Source of the DNA: Candidatus Methanoperedens nitratireducens
GTDB lineage: Archaea; Halobacteriota; Methanosarcinia; Methanosarcinales; Methanoperedenaceae
Direction: 5' to 3'
Length of the DNA stretch: 44,158 nucleotides
Assembly: GCA_020724545.1 (NCBI GenBank)
Contig: DYGR01000025.1
Location: forward strand, 1-44,158
Under the pieces are notes generated by a model. That model was not told the DNA's origin and made no database searches. It saw nothing but the letters and a program-made list of their open reading frames with translations. The translations under genes and the position numbers were made by a program. Positions within the stretch are counted from its first letter, which is position 1. Each line of letters starts with the position of its first letter. Positions 1 to 7,457 of the stretch are shown here, in pieces.

Positions 1-109
1 ATTAGAGGAACTGTTGATGTTCAAAGTTCCTGTTCAATGATTCGAGGACACGACCGGTTTTCTTAAAGAACCGGAAATTGCCAGGACTTTTTTTATTCAT
101 GTTATCAAC

Positions 110-268
110 CTTAGTTCCTTATCATCCTCCCGGTCTTGCCTTTATCATGCGGGTAATAGGGATGGACAAATAATGGCTCTATGCCCTGCTTTTTCAGGAA
201 TTTTTCCCATGATTTGTTCATGCGTACATTTATAATACCGTCCATCGTTTTTATAGCATAGCTCTCCT
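110..268 (-). pseudogene. IS transposase (integrase-core) fragment
   Basis: Read on the minus strand, the frame through 243-245 gives a peptide containing WEKFLKKQGIEPLFVHPYY and then PHDKGKTGRMIRN before a stop. The pattern 'GIEP-x-PYYPxDKGK-xxR-xIRN' resembles the second half of the DDE integrase core (rve) of IS481/IS21-like transposases, just before the catalytic Glu region. No full-length frame surrounds it, and stops follow immediately, so it is a fossil rather than a gene. The identification rests on one short motif and could be wrong. Confidence 0.4.
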
Positions 269-317
269 AATAAAGTAATACAGAAAAACCAATTGACTGT
301 AGATCGGAGATAGAAAT

Positions 318-569
318 ATGTACAGAGATCTAATTCAATCAGACCCTTCAATCATGATGGGCAAGCCTGTTATAGTAGGCACTCGCATTACAGTAGAACT
401 AATACTTGAAAAGCTTGCTGCAGGCGAAACAGTTGAACAAATCCTTGAAGCCCATCCTCGACTTACAAGGAAGGCTATTCAGGCTGCATTATCTTTTGCA
501 GCAGAAGCTTTACGAGCAGATGTAGTCTATCCTTTGGAGGAAACTGCTGGTGAAGTTTCTAGCGGATGA
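318..569 (+). CDS. DUF433-family antitoxin
   Basis: An 83-residue protein of the DUF433 family, small HTH-like proteins that accompany PIN-like DUF5615 proteins and are thought to act as antitoxins and autorepressors. The family signature is visible at the N-terminus: 'PSIMMGKPVIVGTRITVELI', followed by 'LAAGETVEQILEAHPRLT' and a terminal helix. The length is normal. A GGAGAT ribosome-binding site precedes the ATG. The last 20 bases overlap the downstream gene, which indicates translational coupling. The function is inferred from the family and the pairing. Confidence 0.85.
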   Translation: MYRDLIQSDPSIMMGKPVIVGTRITVELILEKLAAGETVEQILEAHPRLTRKAIQAALSFAAEALRADVVYPLEETAGEVSSG

Positions 570-906
570 GAACGTTGACAAACCTATTGTTGAACGTCTC
601 AGGAAGGATAACCATGTTATTCTCTATGTTTTAGAGATTGAGCCAGGCATTTTCGATGATGAAGTGATCCAGAGGGCAAATCAAGAGGGAACGCTGCTAC
701 TTACTGCTGACAAAGATTTTGGGGATCTGGTTTTTCGGCAGAATCGCATAATTTATGGGGTTGTTTTAATCCGTTTATCGGGATTATCCTCGAAGCATAA
801 AGCAGATATCATTGCAAAGGCTGTTCAGGAGCATGAAAATGAGTTCGCTCATAATTTCACCGTAATCTCACATGGAGCAGTTAGAATCAGAAGGCAGCGT
901 TTGTAA
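550..906 (+). CDS. DUF5615 (Mut7-C-like) PIN-family putative toxin
   Basis: A 118-residue protein of the DUF5615 family, a compact PIN-like nuclease fold. The N-terminal FLADENV (Asp6, Glu7) and the TADKDFGDL motif (Asp54, Asp56) supply the acidic residues expected at the metal site. The start is a GTG with a GGAGG sequence about nine bases upstream, and it lies inside the antitoxin gene. Such pairs are predicted type II toxin-antitoxin modules whose toxin cleaves RNA. No frame damage is visible, so this module may be functional, in contrast to its decayed neighbours. Confidence 0.85.
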   Translation: MKFLADENVDKPIVERLRKDNHVILYVLEIEPGIFDDEVIQRANQEGTLLLTADKDFGDLVFRQNRIIYGVVLIRLSGLSSKHKADIIAKAVQEHENEFAHNFTVISHGAVRIRRQRL

Positions 907-1465
907 ATTATAAAAAATATGGAAAGTTTATTCGATTGATGACGTCAATTCTCAAGGTTGGAGAGGTTGATCAGGACTCTCATCGCTTTTTGGAGCATGA
1001 GAATGAGCGCATGTTTCAGTAACGGACTCTGCGCTGGAAGGTGCGGGGCATCCCGGCGCGGGTGCATGAGGGTTCTATCGCTTTTCAGGTTATTTTGGCT
1101 TTTATCAATAGAAGGATCTTAGCCCACAAATTGTATTTACTTTTATGGAGTATATAGACCGGAAAGGAACGGCCAAAATATAGATTCAATCTCTCAGATG
1201 GCAAAGGCAATATGATTTTTAGATATGATAATGCTGCTCACCATACAGAAATATCTACTTTCCCGCATCATAAACACGTAAGTACTGAAGTCAAACCTTC
1301 CAGAGAGATAGGTCTAGCATTCGCCAATCCGCGAGCGCCCCGCTTCCTGGCGCGCCACCGGAGGTGCAGTACAAGCCCGCATCACCTGATTGGGACGGCA
1401 CGCCCCGAAGCTTGAGAAGGCGATCCTGCGAACTGCGCATGATAAATTAAAACTTAAAAAGCAAC
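907..1465. other. Gene-poor stretch with coding debris
   Basis: No intact gene. From 939 to 1157 on the plus strand there is a frame with one internal TAA (1020-1022) that otherwise reads as ordinary protein (it contains LRWKVRGIPARVHEG), so it may be a broken gene. From about 1322 to 1436 the sequence is distinctly GC-rich compared with the AT-rich flanks. A plus-strand frame there ends in LEKAILRTAHDKLKLKKQ, running into the promoter of the next gene. I could not assign either fragment to a family. Confidence 0.4.
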
Positions 1466-1473
1466 TATTTAAA
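1466..1473 (+). promoter_or_regulatory. TATA box of the vapBC-like operon
   Basis: TATTTAAA lies about 24 bases upstream of the ATG at 1497, so the transcript is expected to be leaderless or nearly so. There is no recognisable Shine-Dalgarno sequence before that ATG, which agrees with leaderless initiation. Confidence 0.55.
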
Positions 1474-1496
1474 CCCTAAAAATAAAAATAAGAACC

Positions 1497-1718
1497 ATGC
1501 CAGATGTAGAAATAATTGAGAAAATAGCGTCTATAGATGAGCAGATACATGACCTCAAAAAGCTGGTTCTCGAGAGCGGCAGCCGTATAAAGGAAGAGGA
1601 GACAAGAGCAGCAGCAAAAGCATGGCTTGCCGAAGCTAAAAAACTTGAGAAAAAGTGGCCAAAAACTGCCCCTTCTGCCCTTGAAATGACAAAAAAGGAT
1701 AGGAAACATAATGAATGA
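1497..1718 (+). CDS. Putative VapB-like antitoxin
   Basis: A 73-residue, highly charged, helix-rich protein (many Lys/Glu, 'EIIEKIASIDEQIHDLKKLV') with no recognised DNA-binding motif. It is placed as an antitoxin only because its stop overlaps the start of a PIN-domain toxin by four bases (ATGA). Small charged helical proteins are typical archaeal antitoxin partners. The family is not identified. Confidence 0.6.
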   Translation: MPDVEIIEKIASIDEQIHDLKKLVLESGSRIKEEETRAAAKAWLAEAKKLEKKWPKTAPSALEMTKKDRKHNE

Positions 1719-2140
1719 AACCAATTTGCATTGATGCCAATGTTTTTATCGCCTCAACGAAAGGGAACGAGCCTTATTCTTCTGATTGCAAACGAGTAAT
1801 ACAGGCGGTAGCCGATGGCGAATTCTATCTCATTGAGCCTACCATCTGCATGACCGAGGTCATACGGAACATAACAAAATACCTGGAAATGGAAGCGGGA
1901 AAGACGCTGGAGAACAATCTCAGGAGCATGGTTTCTATATGGGAAATATGCGATAATCATTTTTGCACCAGCGCGGGATATACAGGGGCGCTATACGGAA
2001 CTTATTCAATGGATTCTATTTATCTTGAAACTGCGCTAAAACATCATGCTGTCCTTGTATCTTTAGATAATAACGATTTTCTATTACGAATAAAAGGACG
2101 GGCTGGGATAGAAACTTATCATCCAAAAGATTTCCCTTAA
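1715..2140 (+). CDS. PIN-domain toxin, VapC-like
   Basis: A 141-residue PIN-domain protein, predicted to be a Mg-dependent ribonuclease toxin. The conserved acidic residues are all visible: Asp in 'CIDANVFIAS', Glu in 'ICMTEVIRNI', Asp in 'YSMDSIYLETAL', and Asp in 'LVSLDNNDFL'. The length is normal for VapC. It is co-translated with the small charged protein upstream through an ATGA overlap. The toxin role is inferred from family and operon layout. Confidence 0.85.
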   Translation: MKPICIDANVFIASTKGNEPYSSDCKRVIQAVADGEFYLIEPTICMTEVIRNITKYLEMEAGKTLENNLRSMVSIWEICDNHFCTSAGYTGALYGTYSMDSIYLETALKHHAVLVSLDNNDFLLRIKGRAGIETYHPKDFP

Positions 2141-2326
2141 TGCTTAAGGATAAGCCAGACTAAAGCTTAATACGGGAAATCCGTCCGTGCGCAGTTTGAT
2201 GAGGAGGCGATGACTGCAAAGCTATTTCCTTACTCTACGGGCACGGGTATGGCGGTAGATGGTTATTGGCATAGTGAAAAGAAACACACATGGAATAAGC
2301 TTTTTCAAGAGACTTAATATAGTTTA
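2141..2326. other. Short intergenic stretch with a coding-like remnant
   Basis: A plus-strand frame ending near 2318 reads 'FPYSTGTGMAVDGYWHSE' and then a Lys-rich tail, but it has no start codon or recognisable family. It looks like the tail of a lost gene. Confidence 0.25.
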
Positions 2327-2334
2327 TAAACAAG
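2327..2334 (+). promoter_or_regulatory. Probable TATA box of second vapBC-like operon
   Basis: An AT-rich TTTATAAA-type element sits about 25 bases upstream of the ATG at 2355. A GTGAT sequence, part of the archaeal Shine-Dalgarno consensus, lies just before that ATG. Confidence 0.45.
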
Positions 2335-2354
2335 ATACATACTTAGTGATCTGA

Positions 2355-2558
2355 ATGTCAGAAACAGTAAAAGTTGAAGCTGAGATAACAGTCGAATTAT
2401 CAAGCGAGTTAAATAAACTCGTTAAACTGGGTATCTACCGAAACAAAGATGAAGTTATAATGGACGATATACAGCAGGTTCTAGAGCGCATAAGACATCT
2501 AACACAAGAAGAGAAGGCAGTAATAGAGGATGTAAAATGGGGATTATATGGGGATTAA
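2355..2558 (+). CDS. Putative VapB-like antitoxin (ribbon-helix-helix type)
   Basis: A 67-residue protein beginning with an amphipathic strand ('VKVEAEITVELSSELNKLV') and continuing into helices. That layout resembles the ribbon-helix-helix antitoxins (UPF0175-like) that pair with DUF3368 toxins. Its end overlaps the toxin start by 11 bases. No residue-level signature allows a firm family call. Confidence 0.6.
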   Translation: MSETVKVEAEITVELSSELNKLVKLGIYRNKDEVIMDDIQQVLERIRHLTQEEKAVIEDVKWGLYGD

Positions 2559-2868
2559 GATAGCTATTTCTAATACAGATCCCATAATTCACCTCTCTGA
2601 GATAGGTTGCTTTCACTGCCTCAGAATTGTTGATAACTTGCTCATACCAAAATCAGTAGAATCAGAGGTAAGAAGAAAAAATGCTCCAGGAAAAAATGAA
2701 TTGAGGAGTGTTGATTGGATAACCACTAAAGAACTTGAAGGCGCTCAAAAAGAGAAAGCAGATAAGATTGCAAAAGACTTTGGGATAGAACTGGCCATTT
2801 CTTTTGCGCAACCCTCACTTGACAGAACCCATATTAGCAACATTTATATACCATCAATACTAACCTGA
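2548..2868 (+). pseudogene. Truncated DUF3368-like PIN toxin
   Basis: The first 85 or so residues match the start of DUF3368/PIN toxins: 'ISNTDPIIHLSEIGC' in place of the usual 'DTSPLIxLxKI', then a 'DWITTKEL' region and 'KIAKDFGIELAISFAQ'. In intact relatives this leads into the E-AIALA helix and a 'LLDD..AR' metal site. Here the frame instead runs into unrelated sequence and stops at residue 106, against the usual 150 or so. The catalytic second half is therefore missing. Its last codons are inside the promoter of the heat-shock regulator, which suggests a deletion joined the two loci. Confidence 0.65.
2843..2850 (+). promoter_or_regulatory. TATA box of the phr-hsp20-cdc48 locus
   Basis: TTTATATA places transcription start near 2872-2876, in the middle of the repeat array that follows. 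The box lies within the last codons of the truncated toxin. Confidence 0.6.
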
Positions 2869-2901
2869 GGTTACTAACCTCAAATCACTAACTTGAGGTT
2901 A
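2859..2901 (+). promoter_or_regulatory. Operator array: three 14-bp repeats and two dyads over the start site
   Basis: Three head-to-tail 14-base units start at 2859, 2873 and 2887, each beginning ACTAAC. Units 1 and 3 differ at one base. They form two inverted repeats: TAACCT-G-AGGTTA at 2861-2873, and TAACCTCAA (2875-2883) against TTGAGGTTA (2893-2901) with a 9-base spacer, all perfectly paired. The array covers the predicted transcription start, so a protein bound here would block RNA polymerase recruitment. The obvious candidate is the ArsR-type regulator encoded immediately downstream (autorepression). Confidence 0.7.
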
Positions 2902-2910
2902 AGTATAGAT

Positions 2911-3543
2911 ATGAGATCAGCACAACTCTTAGACATACTCGGAAACGAGAACCGCAGGAAAATCCTGCATCTACTGGCAAGCAGGCCATGCTATATGAGC
3001 GAGATAGCAGAACGGCTTGATGTTGGTGCAAAAGCGGTACTCGGGCATCTTGAGCTACTCGTGCGTGCGGGTCTGATTGAGGCCAGAGTGGACGATCAGC
3101 GGCGCAAATATTTCAACATCGCAGACAACCTGCAGCTGGAAGTATCTGTGTCGCCATACTCCTTTGAAATAGAGATGACCACCATCGCTATCTCGGTTGC
3201 GCCAGAACATCGTAGAAAAGATGTCCACGCGCTAACAGATCTAATATCCTATTACAAGGAGATACAGAAGCTCCTGGAACAGAGGCAGCAGATAATGCTG
3301 GAGTACCAGAAGATCCAGGCAGACATCACCCATGCAATGGGATCGTGCATGGACGCTATCGGGAAGGTCACAGAGGATAACATAGAGGCTGAGATACTCT
3401 ATGCCCTGCTAAAGAAGCCCATGGGCCAGCGTGCATTGTCTATACAGCTTGGAATACCCGAGCATGTGCTTGAGGAATATCTAACAAGAATGGAAAGAAA
3501 AGAAATAATAAAAGAGGATAGAGAGAGCTACAGTATATGCTAA
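2911..3543 (+). CDS. ArsR-family winged-helix regulator, Phr-like heat-shock repressor
   Basis: A 210-residue regulator if started at the ATG at 2911. The frame is open from a TTG at 2893, but that codon lies inside the operator array. The N-terminal winged helix is clear ('LGNENRRKILHLLASRPCYM', 'EIAERLDVGAKAVLGHLELL', 'AGLIEARVDDQRRKYFNI'), followed by a helical region rich in Glu and Gln, probably a dimerising coiled coil, near residues 110-150. This architecture matches Phr, the Pyrococcus heat-shock repressor known to control its own gene, hsp20 and an AAA+ ATPase. Exactly those genes follow here, which supports a conserved regulon. No metal-binding Cys cluster typical of arsenic sensors is visible. 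Confidence 0.85.
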   Translation: MRSAQLLDILGNENRRKILHLLASRPCYMSEIAERLDVGAKAVLGHLELLVRAGLIEARVDDQRRKYFNIADNLQLEVSVSPYSFEIEMTTIAISVAPEHRRKDVHALTDLISYYKEIQKLLEQRQQIMLEYQKIQADITHAMGSCMDAIGKVTEDNIEAEILYALLKKPMGQRALSIQLGIPEHVLEEYLTRMERKEIIKEDRESYSIC

Positions 3544-3589
3544 AGTATATCACTCAAGATTTAGATTAATACATGGAGGTTAGAGAAAC

Positions 3590-4081
3590 ATGTTCAGAGA
3601 TTGGAGAAGACCTGCAAGAGGGTTTTTTGATGAATTTGAGAAAGAGATTGAAGAGATGAACGAGTCTGTCAACCGCATGATGAGATCACTCGGCGACAGA
3701 CCACTGGTCTATGGGTTCAGCCTACAGGTAGGACCTGACGGAGTGCCGCATGTAGAGCATTTCGGAAACGTAAGACCTACAGGTAGAGGTGAGGATATGA
3801 GAGAGCCTTTTACAAGTTCAATGATTGATGAGAAGAATAATGAATTTAGAATAACAGTTGAAATGCCAGGAGTTCAAAGAGAGAACATAGAGGTCAATGC
3901 AACTGAGAATGAGGTAGTGATCAAAGCTGATGGGGAACGGAAGTATTATAAACGTGTAAAAACCCCCTTGGACGTTGATCCAGATGATGCGAAGGCAAAG
4001 TATAACAACGGTATACTGGAGGTAACTTTTAAATTCAAAGAGCCCTCCAGACAGAAGGGAAAGACCGTAAAAATTGAGTAA
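3590..4081 (+). CDS. hsp20: Small heat-shock protein, Hsp20/alpha-crystallin family
   Basis: A 163-residue holdase chaperone. An N-terminal arm rich in Arg and Glu with 'MMRSLGDRP' precedes the alpha-crystallin domain, about residues 75-160. That domain carries 'FRITVEMPGVQRENIEV' and the signature 'AKYNNGILEVTFKF' (the A-x-x-x-NGIL motif). A clear C-terminal I-x-I oligomerisation motif is absent; the chain ends GKTVKIE. A strong GGAGGT ribosome-binding site precedes the ATG. It lies between the repressor gene and cdc48, seven bases before the latter, so it is probably co-transcribed. Confidence 0.95.
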   Translation: MFRDWRRPARGFFDEFEKEIEEMNESVNRMMRSLGDRPLVYGFSLQVGPDGVPHVEHFGNVRPTGRGEDMREPFTSSMIDEKNNEFRITVEMPGVQRENIEVNATENEVVIKADGERKYYKRVKTPLDVDPDDAKAKYNNGILEVTFKFKEPSRQKGKTVKIE

Positions 4082-4088
4082 TTGAAAT

Positions 4089-6281
4089 ATGGTAACTATT
4101 GATAGAAAAGATAAAGTTGTAACTTTAAAGGTCAGCGAAGCAAAATCATACGATGCTGGAAGAGGAATTGCACGTATAGATCCTGAAGTAGCCTATAGTC
4201 TCGGATTACAGACAGGCGATGTCATAGGTATTGAAGGCGCAAAAAAGACGGCAGCATTGATATGGCCTGGTTATCCTGAGGACAGTAACACAGGATTGAT
4301 ACGCATAGACGGAACAGTGAGACGTAACGCCGGCATCGGCATAGATGACAGGGTGAAAGTACGGAAGATACAGACTGCATCCGCAGAGAAGGTCCTGTTT
4401 GCTCCAACCCAGCCCCTGAAAATCCAGGGAGGAGAAGCATATCTTGCCCATAGCCTGGAAGGGCGGGTAATCTTCCGCGGGGATGTAGTTGAATTGAACA
4501 TCATGGGGCGCCGCGTTGATCTTGTGGCTGTCTCTGCAAAACCTGTTTTTGACTCTGTCATAATAGGCGCAGGCACGCAGATAGAGATCAGTGACAGGCC
4601 TGCAAAAGAGATCCCTGCCATACCGAGAATCTCATATGAGGATATAGGCGGTCTGGGAGATGAGGTCAGGAAGGTAAGGGAGATGATAGAACTTCCGCTC
4701 AGGCATCCTGAGATCTTCGAACGCCTCGGGGTTGAAGCGCCAAAAGGAGTACTGCTTCACGGGCCGCCTGGTACTGGAAAAACCCTCTTAGCAAAAGCCC
4801 TTGCCTCAGAGACAAATGCTAACTTCACGACACTCAGCGGGCCTGAGATCATGAGTAAATTCTATGGTGAATCTGAGGAACGTCTCAGAGAGATATTCAA
4901 ACAGGCAGAGGAGAATTCGCCAAGCATAGTATTGATAGATGAAATAGACAGCATTGCCCCGAAGAGAGAAGAGGTCACAGGCGAAGTAGAGAGGCGCGTT
5001 GTAGCGCAGCTTCTGGCTCTAATGGACGGTCTTAAGACGCGCGGTAAGGTAGTGGTCATCGGTGCCACAAACAGACCTCATGCCATCGACCCTGCGCTTC
5101 GGCGTCCAGGCAGGTTTGATCGTGAGATCGAGATTGGAGTCCCTGACAGGAAAGCACGGTTTGAGATCCTGCATATCCATACACGGGGAATGCCTCTAGC
5201 TGAGGATGTGAGCCTTGGGAAATTCGCTGATCTCACACACGGTTTTGTTGGAGCAGATCTTGCAGCCCTGGCACGAGAGGCTGCCATATGGTCTATCAGG
5301 CGTGTACTTCCTGAGCTTGATCTTGATGTGGAGAGCATCCCGGCCGAGATACTGAACAAGCTGATCGTTACTGCGGCAGACTTCAATAATGCCCTGAGGG
5401 AGATGACACCATCTGCCCTGCGTGAGGTGTTCATAGAGTCGCCGAACATCCACTGGAGCGAGATCGGAGGACTTGAGGACGCAAAACAGGAGTTGAAGGA
5501 GGCAGTAGAGTGGCCATTGAGGTATCCTGTCCTGTTTAATCATCTAAATGCCAAACCACCAAAGGGTATCCTGCTTTACGGTCCGCCAGGAACTGGCAAG
5601 ACCATGTTAGCTAAAGCAGTAGCTACAGAGAGTGAGGCCAATTTCATCAGTGTGAAAGGGCCAGAATTCCTAAGCAAATGGGTAGGCGAAAGCGAGAAGG
5701 CGGTTCGTGAAACATTCAGGAAAGCAAAACAAGCAGCGCCATGCATTATCTTCTTTGACGAGATCGACTCCATAACCCCAACACGGGGGGTTAGCTCAGA
5801 CTCTCATGTTACTGAAAGGGTTATAAGCCAGATACTATCAGAGATAGACGGCATCGAGGATCTGCACAACATCACTGTTATTGCTGCTACCAACAGACCT
5901 GATATCATCGATCCTGCGCTTCTCCGACCTGGCAGGCTTGACCGTATGGTTTACGTAGCTGCGCCTGATGAGAAAGCAAGATATGAAATATTCAATATCC
6001 ACCTGACAAACAAGCCTCTTGAGGACGATGTTGATCTGAATATACTTGCAGATGATACCGATGGCTTCACAGGGGCAGATCTTGCATCCGTATGTAATGA
6101 GGCCACCATGCTTGCAATAAGAGAATATGTTAATCTGGGTAAATCACTGGATGAGGAATCTATCAAGGAGCTAAGAGTCAGCAACCAGCATCTAAGAGAT
6201 GCCATGAAAAAGGTAAAACCGTACTCCAAGAAAGAGATGGAGAAATACAAGAAGATATCTGAGACCTTTATTTACCAATAA
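4089..6281 (+). CDS. cdc48: CDC48/VAT-type AAA+ ATPase
   Basis: A 730-residue protein unfoldase of the CDC48/p97/VAT family, which extracts and unfolds substrates, often for the proteasome. The N domain (about 1-180) is a double-psi barrel plus a second subdomain. D1 has Walker A GPPGTGKT at 225-232, Walker B VLIDEID at 281-287 and the arginine finger region RRPGR at 338-342. D2 has GPPGTGKT at 498-505 and IIFFDEID at 553-560. All ATPase motifs are intact. The length is close to VAT (about 745), with a short tail. The pairing with hsp20 under a Phr-like repressor indicates heat induction. Many archaea carry several CDC48 paralogues, and this is the stress-linked one. Confidence 0.97.
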   Translation: MVTIDRKDKVVTLKVSEAKSYDAGRGIARIDPEVAYSLGLQTGDVIGIEGAKKTAALIWPGYPEDSNTGLIRIDGTVRRNAGIGIDDRVKVRKIQTASAEKVLFAPTQPLKIQGGEAYLAHSLEGRVIFRGDVVELNIMGRRVDLVAVSAKPVFDSVIIGAGTQIEISDRPAKEIPAIPRISYEDIGGLGDEVRKVREMIELPLRHPEIFERLGVEAPKGVLLHGPPGTGKTLLAKALASETNANFTTLSGPEIMSKFYGESEERLREIFKQAEENSPSIVLIDEIDSIAPKREEVTGEVERRVVAQLLALMDGLKTRGKVVVIGATNRPHAIDPALRRPGRFDREIEIGVPDRKARFEILHIHTRGMPLAEDVSLGKFADLTHGFVGADLAALAREAAIWSIRRVLPELDLDVESIPAEILNKLIVTAADFNNALREMTPSALREVFIESPNIHWSEIGGLEDAKQELKEAVEWPLRYPVLFNHLNAKPPKGILLYGPPGTGKTMLAKAVATESEANFISVKGPEFLSKWVGESEKAVRETFRKAKQAAPCIIFFDEIDSITPTRGVSSDSHVTERVISQILSEIDGIEDLHNITVIAATNRPDIIDPALLRPGRLDRMVYVAAPDEKARYEIFNIHLTNKPLEDDVDLNILADDTDGFTGADLASVCNEATMLAIREYVNLGKSLDEESIKELRVSNQHLRDAMKKVKPYSKKEMEKYKKISETFIYQ

Positions 6282-6370
6282 ATGGAAAGATAGAAACGCA
6301 GATCAAACGCATGATCGATAGCCCTGAAATCTTGCCTGTACAGAGAAGATGGAAGGGCTGGCTTTATTTC

Positions 6371-6847
6371 TCATAGTTCTATGATTTCTCCAGCTTTTAT
6401 GTTCCATGACCAGCCCCATTTTAGCCTTGAGACACCCTTTTTATGCAGTTCATCTGATAGTTCGGATCTTTTCTTTTCGAGAAAGCCCTCAGGGTCGTAG
6501 ATGATTATTCCTTCATCAAAAGCATCAAGGATATATTCTGATTTCGCCCCTATGTGCTCTTCAAGTTCTTTTGGAGTCATCCAGATAGCCTGTATCCTTG
6601 ATCTTGTCCCTTTCTCAACTTCTATTTTATAAAGCATTCTTTTTTCAAGATCTTCAGGCAGATCCTCTATAACAACTATTAAATCTATGTCACTCTCATA
6701 ACTCCTGAAAGGCTTAGCTTTTCCCCTTGCAACCGAGCCAAATAGCAGCACTCCGCACACTTTTACCTTTTTGCATATTATCTCGAAATACTGTTTGATC
6801 AAACCTATGTTTTCTTTTTGCTTAATCAACTCTATGTTTTTTAACAT
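6371..6847 (-). CDS. mntA: MNT-type minimal nucleotidyltransferase antitoxin
   Basis: A 158-residue nucleotidyltransferase-fold protein with GSVARG (residues 37-42) and the metal-binding SDIDLIVV (Asp53, Asp55), the GSx(n)DxD signature of the MNT/KNTase-like family. It is the downstream partner of a HEPN protein, overlapping its 3' end by 26 bases. In characterised MNT-HEPN modules the MNT protein is the antitoxin that AMPylates the HEPN toxin. The extra C-terminal 60 residues after the catalytic core are helical and unassigned. Confidence 0.85.
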   Translation of the reverse strand: MLKNIELIKQKENIGLIKQYFEIICKKVKVCGVLLFGSVARGKAKPFRSYESDIDLIVVIEDLPEDLEKRMLYKIEVEKGTRSRIQAIWMTPKELEEHIGAKSEYILDAFDEGIIIYDPEGFLEKKRSELSDELHKKGVSRLKWGWSWNIKAGEIIEL

Positions 6848-7343
6848 ACTCCTCGACCTCCTTTACCTTATCACCCAGAACCTCATCCATCTCCCGAAAG
6901 CGGTAAAATCCGCAGCTTTTAATAAGCACATGCATGGCATTCTCAAGCATTACACTTGCGATCTCTTTTTTGTATATCTCATCGGGCGTTATTATCCTAT
7001 CTTTTGTCTCCCAACCATATCGCGGCATGGTGCCCTGCCGCTCCAGAGGCGAAGAAAATGTGACAATATCCACCAGGTACCTGACCTCATCACCAGTGAG
7101 CCCTAAACTTTGAACAACTTCTGGCCGCTCCAGGATCTCCTCCACGATATAATCTGATGGATGATGCGTTTTCTTCACAGCAAAACCCAGAAATGAGAGT
7201 ATGGACTTACTGACACGCTCTGCACACTGCTGTGCATGCTGGATTGCTTCGCTATTTCTTCCATTTTCAAAGTCGCTGAGTGCAGCATCATATTCCTTCA
7301 ATGCCATATGCAGCCAGTCACGCGCTTTCTGCGTGTTTTTCAT
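6822..7343 (-). CDS. hepT: HEPN-domain protein, putative RNase toxin
   Basis: A 173-residue HEPN protein. The family helix 'EAIQHAQQCAERVSKSILSF' is plain near residues 32-51, followed by a second helical half with 'VRYLVDIVTFSSPLERQG'. The RNase motif R-x(4-6)-H of active HEPN toxins is not obvious at the usual place, so the catalytic competence is uncertain. It forms an operon with the MNT protein downstream on the same strand, the usual HEPN-MNT order. Without a clear R-x-H motif it could also be a non-toxic HEPN/MNT pair with a different role. Confidence 0.82.
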   Translation of the reverse strand: MKNTQKARDWLHMALKEYDAALSDFENGRNSEAIQHAQQCAERVSKSILSFLGFAVKKTHHPSDYIVEEILERPEVVQSLGLTGDEVRYLVDIVTFSSPLERQGTMPRYGWETKDRIITPDEIYKKEIASVMLENAMHVLIKSCGFYRFREMDEVLGDKVKEVEEYVKKHRVD

Positions 7344-7457
7344 TTAAACACTCCGTTTATTCTTATCCTGATGCCGAAACAAAAAGGTGTTTTATAGTAT
7401 TTAATATATCCCATGCCACAAAGCGTATGATGTGAATTCGGCTATCTTTAAGCAAAC

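Noticed and set aside
4206-6250. Several long open frames on the minus strand opposite cdc48
   Set aside because: They are mirror frames of a strongly coding gene, with no ribosome-binding sites and no family resemblance.
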